A stretch of DNA of 64,000 nt from Agarophyton chilense (Eukaryota; Rhodophyta; Florideophyceae; Gracilariales; Gracilariaceae). The stretch spans positions 496,001 through 560,000 of the forward strand of contig JARGXX010000002.1 of the NCBI GenBank assembly GCA_030374765.1, written 5' to 3'. Below, piece after piece: positions 54,915 to 64,000 of the stretch (position 1 is its first letter; each line of letters opens with the position of its first letter). Position numbers and translations under genes: made by a program. Below the pieces are notes generated by a model. It was given only the letters and a program-made list of their open reading frames with translations, was not told the DNA's origin and searched no databases.

Positions 54915-56912
54915 ATGTCTGGTAAGGGTACTCGAGGTGCAAACCGCAGCAGTGGTATCTCTAAGCCTCTGACCTGCTCCCTCTCTCAGGCTCGTGGTCG
55001 GGGCCAATCCGTTACTGCTCCGGTTTCCTCTTCTTCCCCCATCCCTTGTGAGACATTTGGTTTATGTCCTTGGTCCGGGCATTACGACCCATACTTGTTC
55101 AGCGCCACGCCGGAAACCCTCAAACCTTATGGTCTGCTCCCGAAGAAACTCAAGGCGCTTCACTTGGAGGTCACATCTTGGTCTGTCCGGACTAACACTT
55201 CTGGGTTGGGTTCGCTGTTTATGCACTCCATTCTTCCTGGTTATGCCTCATAGAATCGTTGGGAAAGCCACTGTCTTGGAGCCATGACATTAGCTACACC
55301 GACGCGATCAAGGGAGAATTGTTCTCGTCCAGGTAGAAATGGTTGCTTCTAGAATTTTGAGCAGCATTCACTGCTTCGGTTTTTCATCCCTAAGACCATC
55401 CCGAGCAACCTACCGTATCTGCGGTGTAAGGAAGAGTTCTTCTACTTCCGTAATCTCGTGGGATTATTGCACCGTATCGGTCCGTGGAAAAAAAAGCTGA
55501 AGCTTGACCCGGAAATGGTGATGTTTAACAAACCCTTCTATACCAATCATTGGTTTGATCGTGACTGTAAGGGCGAGGACTCTGCCACCGAGGCCCAGAT
55601 CTGCTGTCGGAAAAGTCTCGTCCCTACCATGCACGGTTTATATTGCACTGAGTTCTTCTCTCAAGCGTCGGAGAATCTCTGCAAATGATATATTACCCGT
55701 CCCGAGTGGTGGCCGGGCTACGAGGTACCTCAAAGGTTGTGCGTTCCGACTCCTCCCGTTCTGGCATACTTTGGCAGCCATTGCGACCGAAAAGACGAGT
55801 AGTATCATACCATTTCGTCTGCGGATCTCGCGGAGTGGGTCGTTCTTGTTTCCCTTCTGGCTGTTAAATCTTTCCGCGACTGTATTACCAAGGACAGCCG
55901 TCCCCCCGACCTTCGGATGCCAACTTATGGTTTCTCAATTGTTGGTCGTATTTTCCGGCTTTCTGGCTCTACAGTGGATCTTATCCACCAGACTAGTGTG
56001 GGTGAAATTCTCTTCGGTATGGATTACACTGTTTCCCAGCTGTAGACTTGCCTGAAGGTGTCTCTGTCGCATTTGTTGACGGGTGAACAATGTTTGAAAG
56101 TTTATGACTTCGAGAAGCTAGCTATCCCTAGTGATGCGAATCGTGTATTACCAGGCGAGGATCTCACTGATGGATCTCCTCAGCCTTTTAGTCATAAGGT
56201 GGAGACTGCGAAAGGTATCACCCCCGTCTCCACGATCGCTGGCCCTGCTGGTTTTGCTGGTCTTTCTTCTATCCGCATTCCCCGTTCGGTTCTTGCTCGT
56301 TCTGCTGGGCTTGCGCAATACGTCATTGTGAAACTGAATACAGCTAGCGGTAATGAATCTCTTACAGCTCCTTCCAATAGTGATGCGCTTATGATGATCG
56401 AGCGCGTGTGTGTCTCTCTTGTCAGCCGTTCCGGTCCGCGCTCTTTCTAGGAAGCTCTCGAGCTCCTGGAGCAGCTTATTCCTAGTCACGCGCACTATAT
56501 CGCCGCTATCAACCACGCGGTTGCCTTCCATAATCAGCTTCAAGCCGGGATGTACCAAGCGGTCACGCATCACGTCGCGGATCTCAGCACCATTGTGGAG
56601 CCAGCAGACACTTCAAGTTATCCCCTCATGGGCACCACTGTTAGACTTTTGTTGGTTTTCGGCAGCAATAACCCTATGGGTGACGTGCCTATGCTCATGC
56701 TTGGCTCTTTTCCACTCCCGAATCATCCTTTCCTCTCGGGTACCTTTTGAGGTCTGCCACCGTTGCCTCTGACTCTTCAGGGTTCTGCTCCACAATGGTC
56801 TATTGCAGGCTCACAATCTCACACTCCGAAAATCCCTGGCACTTTTTTCCTGACTTATGGAAGACTTTCTACTACGCATGGTGCGGACCCCTTCCGGGAG
56901 GGGCCTTTGTAG
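54915..56912 (+). pseudogene. 666-codon frame with seven stops, antisense within element C
   Basis: From ATG 54915 (good context, GCCACCATGTC) a single plus-strand frame runs to TAG 56910. It has internal stops TAG 55251, TAG 55350, TGA 55686, TAG 55800, TAG 56043, TAG 56448 and TGA 56748. The N-terminus is basic and Ser-rich (MSGKGTRGANRSSGISK). Later parts read as a normal globular protein: YLRCKEEFFYFRNLVGLLHR, YGFSIVGRIFRLSGSTVDLI, AGFAGLSSIRIPRSVLARSA and DVPMLMLGSFPLPNHPFLSG. Between 55254 and 55350 another frame reads better, so small compensating indels are possible. I recognise no family; a capsid- or Gag-like structural protein is a guess from the basic start and lack of enzyme motifs. 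It lies between the chromodomain and the 3' LTR of element C, on the opposite strand. Confidence 0.6.
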
Positions 56913-57048
56913 GGTTTTCACCAAGTGCGGCTTTCACTAAACTTGGGATTTCTTCTTTACCATAGCTTTCCTTTTATTTCGCACCGATTCATGGCATAGC
57001 CACTCGCTCCCCTCCCCCACCCTTAGCGGACTGCAGCAGTTTAGGTCT

Positions 57049-57190
57049 TTATCCATCGGTTGGTGAGAGTTCGATGCGCCTGCGCCACTACCGTAATCGG
57101 AAGTTGCTTCGTATATGATGAGGAGATTATAATGTGTCATCTCCAGGGCCATAGGCGTACGACCTTTGGGAGTAAAGAAGACCTGCCAGT
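57049..57190 (-). pseudogene. chromodomain remnant of element C
   Basis: The minus-strand reading YGPGDDTL-stop-SPHHIRSNFRLR-stop-WRRR aligns with YGWGPEGDTLDPPAAIPPNF then RIRYWRRRK of copies A and B, ending at the equivalent TAA (57051). Two stops inside show decay. A G-rich run follows, as after the chromodomain of copy A. Confidence 0.7.
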
Positions 57191-57192
57191 AT

Positions 57193-58772
57193 TCATTTGT
57201 AGCCTAAAATGGTGTTGATCGAGCATTTTGAGGCTGGCATCTCAGAGTTCCCGCCTAATTGAGGTTTAAAACCCTGATTTTGGGCTCCTTGGGTTGTTGT
57301 AGGGTCTGGAGTGTTCTTCAGGTCTTGCGATTGAACTGGTTCCGTACCACTTGGTGACTTCGACTCCGGTTCTGGGGGTGTTGTGCCTACAGCTGGGTCC
57401 ACTGTAACTTCACGTATACCTCGCCGTAGTCGGTGATGTATCGGAGATAGGACTGGGGCTGTTGTAATTGCTGCAGTCGCTGATCCAGATGGCGGTTCAG
57501 GTTCACCGTGGATGCTCTCAGGGCCGTCCCAGAAACCACTGGGCGCCAAATTATCACCTTCACTAAGATCTATTAAGACCTCTTCTACGGATACTGTGTT
57601 TTGAAGTCTATCCATTCGAATCGTATCGATGTGCTCATTCGCTTGGATTAACTCATGTGTGGACTTGTAGACTTGAAGAGTAGCTTCGATTTGATATCAG
57701 TATCAATAAGAATATCGTCTCTTTCCTCGGATGGTGTCCGTCACGACACACTGGAAGGGATATAAATGAAACCATAGCCCCCAGTTTCCACCTTGGTAGT
57801 CATCTTCACTCCTTGGTGGTAATAATCTTTACCCCACTTTTGGGCTAGTGTCAATTTGGAATTGGCTTTTTTTAAGATTGTTCTGAGCTTGTTGAGTATA
57901 ATCTTCTTGACCTGAGCGGACGTAAGTGTATCAGCTGCTGGGTAATTATCGGGTCCGGGATAAAGGACAATACCATGAGGTGTACATGAGAGGACCAGGT
58001 CGAAGGGAGTGCTCTGAGTAGATTGGTGTACGTAAAGGTTATAGGCATATGTTAGGGGCTGTACATAATCAGCCCATCCAGTTTGGTGTTCTTTTACATA
58101 GTGTCATAGTCGGGCCACGAGAGTTTTGTTGAAGCGTTTCAATTGGCCGTTCGTCTGTGGATGGTACGCCATGCTGTAGTAATGCTTCAACCGAAGCATG
58201 GTACATACTGCTTCAAAGAAATCAGACGCTAAAATCGAACCATTGTCGGTAAGTAGGTACATCGGAGCACCATACGGGTGTACTTTAGTATCCAGGAAAG
58301 ATCTTGCCAAGACCGTCGAGGTTGTGCTCTTCAGGGGTATGGAAATTGTGAAATTGGAAAACAGATCGAGGATTATCACCACGAAGCGAAATTCCTCTGA
58401 GGTATTTGGCAGTGAGCCCAGTTTGCCTATAGCTACAAATTCCAAGGTCCCAGCGGCAGGGAAGAGCTTCAGGTACTTCCTGTGCTTTCTGAAACCACCT
58501 CGGGTCTCCACAAATCAAGCGCAGCCATCCACATAGTTGTAAATATCGTGGGCCATGTGGGGCCAGTAGATGTGTTTCCTCAAAGAATAATACACCCATG
58601 TGGCTCCTAGATAATCTCCCAGTCTTGGGTATTGTCCTAAACAAAATACCTTCAGCCGTAGTGACTCTTTTATCACCTTCTGAAGCGCTTCGCTCAAGGT
58701 ATAACGACGTATTATGTGACTTTCATGGTCTATGTCTAACTGCGATCCTTTGATGCCAATTTGTTTGTTCAA
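57193..58772 (-). pseudogene. integrase and linker of element C
   Basis: Fragments 58772-58515 and 58511-58104 carry the zinc finger (QYPRLGDYLGATWVYYSLRK, with the first His changed to Gln and the second to Tyr) and the catalytic core. The core has AIGKLGSLP where copies A and B have VIDLLGPLP (Asp to Gly), retains LTDNGSILAS, and has NGQLKRFNKT in place of NGQVERFN (Glu to Lys). A 57615-57193 frame is the Pro/Ser-rich linker to the chromodomain. Three catalytic or metal-binding classes are damaged, so it is inactive. Confidence 0.82.
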
Positions 58773-59072
58773 TGTTCTGCAGTAGGTGTCCGCAAGAATT
58801 TCTATCGGGTTTATGGGAGTGTCCTCTTCTTCTTCGGTGGCTCCTATGATTTGAGGTGATTCCTCCCTCCATCTTTCTTCATTATCCGATAGTCCATTTG
58901 GTTCGTCTTTACCATATGGTTGTGCCAGCTGAATCGTGAAACATGATATATCATCTTCTACCGATTCGGGGTCCAGTCCATCCGTATTTAAACGAGAAAT
59001 CGCATCAGCGATTTTATGCCTTATACTAGGAAGGTATTAGACTTCATATTCAAACTCTGAGAGTCGGAGCCT

Positions 59073-60519
59073 TCATTGAGGTAAGCGTCCGGAGGCGTCT
59101 GCAAAACATAATATCCACCTTAAGCCTTCATGATCCGTTCGTACAGTAGAACAGGTACCATATAGGTAGGGTTGCAGCATCAACATGCTCCATACCACAG
59201 CGAGGCATTCATTCTCCGTGAAGGAGGAGTTTTCTTCCATTGGTATGAGCTCTCGGTTCCAATAAGCACCTGGTGCATTTGATTGATCGTCCTGCTCCTG
59301 CATTAGACAGCGACCAATCTGGGCGTCCAAGGTATCAGTATCCCATGTGTATGGATTTCCGGCCTTCGGTAATGCAAATGTAAAAGGTGAAAGCAGCGCC
59401 GCTTTCAAGAGATGGAAGGCTTCCAGTTCGTCATATTCTGTATATGCGAACCTTTCTGGTTGTTCTTTTTGGAGACGTCAGTTCAGAGGGGCTGCTATCT
59501 TTGCAAAGCCTTTGACAAACCTGCGGTAGAAGTTGCAAAAACCTGTGAAGGAGAGTAATTATGCTTGGGTTCAAGGAATTTTTGCTTCTTTTACTGCTCT
59601 CAGGTTTCGTTTGGCTACTTGGAGTTTTCCTGGGCTGCTTGTGCTCCCGCGATACTCTACCTTCTTTTCAAAGAAGATGCACTTGCTCAACTTTATAGTT
59701 TCTCCTGTCTTTCTCAGGAGATCCAGTACGGTACGAAGGTGCTCGTGCTGCTTCTCCATGGGTTAAGAGTAGATCACTACGTCGTTTATGTACACCAATG
59801 CCGTTTTCCACCTTACTTTTGACAGAATAGTGGCAAGAGCCGGTTATAAGGTTATTGGCTCATTGCGTAGACCAAATTGCATTCGTCGGAAGTTGTAGAG
59901 ACCAGAGTGATCGGTGAACGCGGCCTTATCTCTGTCTTCTTCGGGTATCTCTATTTGCCAAGAACCACAGTTGTCATCCAGTAATGTGAATATATTTGCA
60001 TCCCCTACGGAATCGATTAATTTATCCACTAGTGGTATCGGATAGGGATCCCTTCCCGTAACGGTATTTAACTTCCGATAGTCGATACAGAACCGCATTT
60101 GGGGTTCTCCTCGATTTCGCACAAGCACCACAGGGCTCGCCCATTCGGCATTTGGGGGGTTTAATCATACCTTCACGGAGCATTCTCTGCACGTCCTGTA
60201 CTTCTACCTCACGGGGTCGTGGACCTTCCCGGTAAGGTTGCAGATGAATACGCTTGTCGCCTGGCACCTAATCTATGCGGTGCTGGGTTGCTTCTATCGC
60301 ACCCAGACGTACCGACCACATGGTTTAGAACGGTTCCAGTAGGGAGAGTATATTTTTTCGCTTACTTTTATCTTTCAGACCTATGTTCGCTTCTTCTATC
60401 CAATCCCCCACCTCCTCCAATTTCAGGTTCGTGTCTGTCTTCTCTCTGTTGTCGGCGTTTTCCTTTTCCTTCTGATTTTCATTCTCCCTCGCCTCCCCCT
60501 CGTTATCGTTTACGTCCAC
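59073..60519 (-). pseudogene. RT and RNase H of element C
   Basis: Minus-strand pieces: an acidic linker (60519-60325), RT fingers (60267-60022), RT palm (60131-59844 with FCIDYRKLNTVTGRDPYPIP and FTLLDDNCGSWQIEI, first catalytic Asp kept), and RNase H (59408-59073, YTWDTDTLDAQIGRCLMQEQ, then TENECLAVVWSM and RTDHEGLRWIL). The YxDD box reads YIND (59781-59792), the same Asn change as in copy A. Several frame changes separate the pieces. Confidence 0.85.
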
Positions 60520-60715
60520 GAGAGACGATGATGGCTGTATTGTGAAGATGTGACCTGGCGCCAGTAGCTCTAAGCCGATAGAAGGTATTTTTTCGGGGCT
60601 TTAGCATGCGGTTGCTGAAGTTGCTGAGGTATATTTTGAACGGTTTGTTCGGTGTATTCTCGACAATTCCATTTGCAGTTGAGGTGGTGTGTTTATCCCC
60701 CGACTTGGTATGGTT

Positions 60716-61868
60716 TTAAATGGATACAATACTGGGTCGCAAGGATATGAATTGTTCTATCATTTGGTGAAAAGGTGAAAAGGATACTCTATGGGCTAGC
60801 AGAAGCTTATTGGATATTTTATTTGCTGGTTGGTTTCCGATCTCTCGTTTGGTGTCCTGTTTCTGGAGTCCTCTACGCTTACATATAATGGAAACGCGTG
60901 GTTCATTGTGGAAAAGTACCGTATGGGATCTGGGGAACACACCCCGGATGTGGCGGTCGATTAACGATCTCCCTAGAATGCAGTCCGTTACCCATTAGTT
61001 GATCACGAGAAAGTGGACCCCTACCTTCACGTTTCGAACCATGACCATGAGGTTTTGGTAATTTCTGACTGAAAGAGGTCTATTGTTAGCGTCCAAGAGT
61101 GGGTTCTGCAATGTTCAGGGCTGCACCCTGTTCCACAAGCTTGGTAGTAGTAGTCTAGCATTCACCAGATTGGGTCCCGCTCCTGTATTCAGGACGCTAA
61201 CACATGGAACCAAATGGTTATTAATAAACCTGAGGGTGACGTTTACCTTGCAATTGCTGTGCTAGAGTGAGCATATAGTGACTAGGTCATCCAAAATCTT
61301 TGCCTCTCCAATGACCAATTGGTATTCATCCCTACATGAACCAGATGGCATTGGCAGACCTTCCAAATGGGCCCAGTAGGGGGTGGCCATCACTCCCACC
61401 GGTTGGCGTTTTCTACCTCGTGGACAGGCTCAGTTTCCTGAATGCCGTCCGTGACCAAATTGACCTGTTGAAGGGCCAAGGGGGCGCATTTGCGTTTCTT
61501 TCAGGGCAAGCCGGCGCCGGTTGGGGACCAAAGACTTCTCGATGATTCTCCTGCCGCACCTGTAGGAGCATGGCTAGTAACTGGGGAGCCACGCTGCTAC
61601 ACTGCGTCGCCAAGTGGTGAGAAGATAAACAAAACCAGTAGAGGTGGTGGCCTTTTGTAGGATCTCTTCATGCTAATGTGGTTGGTATTGGTCGGGCCTT
61701 ATTACGGAATGGCATTGCCGTTCTGTATAAGGGCCGCCCACCGACCTGGTTAGCGTATAGTACAGCAAAAACTTGGTGGCGTGGGATGGATGTTATCGTT
61801 GAAGTAGTCGGCAGTGCTTCCGACGGTGACCCATCAGATACTGAACTCAACCAGTTGGAACTGGGAAG
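60716..61868 (-). pseudogene. gag end and protease of element C
   Basis: The minus-strand reading around 61195-61140 gives SVLNTGAGPNLVNARLL, an aspartic-protease site with the catalytic Asp changed to Asn (codon 61189-61187). Further along, 60940-60716 reads FPRSHTVLFHNEPRVS, the usual segment after the protease. Sequence 61400-61868 should hold the Gag C-terminus and zinc knuckle but is too damaged to read. Confidence 0.55.
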
Positions 61869-62897
61869 CTAATGTTTCCCAACCTGAGAGGTGTCGATCA
61901 GATGATTCACTTTCCCATGAGATGTGTGCCCAGCTGATCCGTCATCGGTTGTAGATGCTTCTTCGATTCCGAAGACTGACCGTTTTGGTTTATCCTTTGT
62001 CCCTTTCGGTGTGGGAGCCACTGTTCTCTTTCCAATGCGTAGTGCATCCCATACGTTTTGCACATAACGCGCCAGTGCGTTGTAACCCACCTTACGAATT
62101 GTACAGAGGTAGTTCCTAACCTGAGACCTTATTAGTTTGTCAATTTTATCAGCATATATTGAATTTAACCTTGTGGTAGTAAAAACGCTTCCAGATTGGG
62201 ACGCCGTCGCCCAGAGCAAGCGTGCATAGTCCAATTCCGTTTACCCTGCTCCTTGACGGTGTGTGAGCACCTTAGAGTAGGTCTCATGAATCACCTCATC
62301 GGTTTCATAGGTTTCCAAGAGGAAATAAACCATCTGCGGGTATGTACTAAGACGTTCTGCCTGTCCATCATCCACCGCAATGGCATTGCCCTGTAAGGGG
62401 CTTTGTAACATATCGCCGGCCGGATTTTTGAAGTAAATATGAAATAACCACATTTTGGCATCTTCTCCAAACCCATTCTGGCTACAAGCTATCTTGAACA
62501 TCTGAAGGAAGTCTATGATAGCGATGGGGTTCTATCTCGAAAAACAGGTATCCCTCATCTGGAAACAAAGCTTCCGGTGATGCTTAGTTATCTTTTGAGA
62601 AACCTGTTTCGTGTACTCAGAGTTCTTGTTCTCCAACCTATAGATGGGATATTCGACGACCTTTGTAAAAAGGTCTTTCAACGGAAAGATCACCAGTAGG
62701 TTGAGATCGCTGTCGAAATCTGATTCCGACGAGTCATGCTGTTTGGTCTTACCCTTGGGGTTATTTTTACCATCTTTAAGATGGGAATCCTTCCTCCGTT
62801 TTCGTGAACCTTTTCGGCTGTCATCCATGGAGAAACCTGAATCAGTTTCCGAGCTCGAAGAGTTAGGGTTCAACCGGGGCCCATTTCTCTTTCCCAT
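61869..62897 (-). pseudogene. gag of element C
   Basis: One frame of 343 codons from ATG 62897 with two internal stops (TAG at 62534-62532 and TAA near 62241). The start is Ser/Asp/Lys-rich and disordered (MGKRNGPRLNPNSSSSETDS); the middle has a retrotransposon-Gag look (FLQMFKIACSQNGFGEDAKM, then LLWATASQSGSV). It would form the virus-like particle. Assignment rests on position (first gene after the LTR leader) and general character. Confidence 0.65.
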
Positions 62898-63694
62898 TTT
62901 GTTTTTCTTCTTTTTCTTAATTGATGGTCGTCACTGTGGCTGCTCTTCCGAGTTCAACGACCGATATTTACCAACAAAATATCCGCCAATGGTTCTCCCG
63001 CGCAGCGTTACTAACAGGTTTCTGGAGGTAATAATACCCTGGGCCCTCAAGCGCCAGAGGCACTGATCCTCTCCGAATTCGGTCGTGAGGCTTCTCAATA
63101 GTTTGCGAAGTTGGAAGGTTTGTTTAAAGATCACCTAAAACCCCATGAGGTTTCTGAGAAAGTGCTTGGCTCTCCACATTGACGGTGATTGCTTGCGCCC
63201 TATTTCGGGTTGGCAAACCCTGTGTCACTAGCTGGTCGATTTTTCCCCTTACCTCTTTCTCGAGATAGTTGACGATAAATACCGGAACACGGTCCATAAC
63301 TTACTGATAGGCCCGCTAAACCACCAAACGGGGATCAGAGGGTTCTTCCTTTGTTCTAACCACATTGGTATGTCGGGCTTATGTCGAGGGACCTTTTGTC
63401 TCTCGACCTGCTGTATCGATCTGAAAGGATCTCTGTTTCCACAGATGATCCTCCGGATTCTCCAGGATTGATTGTGCGAGTCTTCTCCCTAGAGAAAGAC
63501 CACCAACTGTTGCACTAAGCACTATAGTGACAGACCTCGGCGCGTTTTTCGATGATTTTTTCGTTAAGATAAAGTAGTGAGTGAGACGTTGCTGATTCAC
63601 TGACTCCTCCACCAAACGGTACGGATTCAACTCCAAATTTTTCCTTCCAATTCCAAATGTGGTGAAAACCAAAATCTAAGTCGGGAGACCAAAA
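62898..63694 (-). other. element C leader and candidate primer binding site
   Basis: About 800 bases between the 5' LTR edge (63695) and the gag ATG. Next to the LTR the minus strand reads TTTTGGTCTCCCGACTTAG; TGGTCTCCCGAC would pair with a tRNA 3' end ...GTCGGGAGACCA. I cannot name the tRNA with certainty. No gene seen in the rest. Confidence 0.4.
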
Positions 63695-64000
63695 TGTGGA
63701 ATAAACCAAAACGGTAGCGAGTCGGTGTAAAACCTGACAGTTCTAAAAAGCACGGGATGGGCTTGACCTAAAAGGAGGAAATTGAGGATACCTGTAAAGT
63801 TTGGCAGCACCACCCATTGAAGGGTGCAACAGGAACGGCGACCGTACTGAGGCCACGTTGGAAGAAATATATGCCCGCCGCACGCTGGTCCAGATACCCG
63901 TAAGGACACTAGACTAACGTTTATGGTCGACTGTAGAAACCAAAAGAGTTTACAATAGTTTAGTAGGTGCTTTTATTTACAATAGTGACAAGGGTGGGCA
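63695..64000 (-). repeat. LTR of element C, right copy (cut by window end)
   Basis: Partner of 53723-54019, same direction, starting TGTGGAATAAACC on the plus strand. Many substitutions separate the two copies. It continues past the window. Confidence 0.8.

Larger units (their letters stand above)
53723..64000 (-). mobile_element. Ty3/gypsy chromovirus element C (right LTR runs off window)
   Basis: On the minus strand, the order is 5' LTR (from 63695 rightwards), leader, gag, protease, RT, RNase H, integrase, chromodomain remnant, and an antisense frame, then the 3' LTR (left end 53723). The LTR ends match each other (53723-54019 against 63695-64000) with many substitutions, so the element is old. 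Pol relates to copies A and B but is clearly diverged, and every domain carries stops or lost catalytic residues. Confidence 0.85.

Overview
This is nuclear DNA of a photosynthetic eukaryote. The evidence is spliced genes with GT-AG introns of 91-186 bases, a cytosolic ribosomal protein uL15 (L27a), a P-class PPR protein, a nuclear organellar ribosomal protein bS21, and two plastid-type proteins with a single C-terminal membrane helix, all set among many LTR retrotransposons. A florideophyte red alga (Chondrus-like: small compact gene islands in a sea of gypsy and copia elements) fits best, but this is inference; no single gene here proves it.

Layout. 1-10.3 kb: two copies (A and B) of a Ty3/gypsy chromovirus in the same direction, with integrase and chromodomain almost identical but different 3' regions. 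10.3-13.7 kb: AT-rich spacer holding a 1.29 kb Tc1/mariner-like element with terminal inverted repeats and a 17 bp palindromic tandem repeat. 13.7-24.6 kb: the gene island. It holds a membrane-anchored nucleoside hydrolase, a plastid TPR-like protein, uL15 (minus strand, with a 19 nt microexon), a PPR protein, bS21 (minus strand, two exons), a PDZ protein, and the C-terminal half of an ARF GTPase. 26-28 kb: a decayed pogo/Tigger transposase. 28.2-28.7 kb: paired palindromes. 29-31 kb: a possible chromovirus tail and an antisense ORF. 33-36.3 kb: a decayed gypsy element on the minus strand (gag, protease, RT, RNase H).

38.5-51.1 kb: the most unusual stretch. Two long, stop-riddled reading frames face each other tail to tail around 41.2 kb. 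The minus-strand frame is cut by a recent copia insertion (43,365-49,992; 690 bp LTRs, CTTCT target-site duplication on both sides). With the copia removed, this is about a 6 kb ambisense two-gene element that I cannot assign to any family.

53.7-64 kb: a third chromovirus (element C, minus strand), with gag, protease, RT, integrase and chromodomain all broken, flanked by related LTR sequence. Between its chromodomain and its 3' LTR, on the opposite strand, lies a 666-codon frame interrupted by seven stops. Copy A and possibly the 29 kb remnant also have an antisense ORF just downstream of the chromodomain, so this may be a recurring feature of these chromoviruses.

The island genes serve translation (uL15, bS21), organelle RNA handling (PPR) and plastid membranes (PDZ and TPR-like proteins). 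Almost everything outside the island is mobile DNA at different stages of decay.
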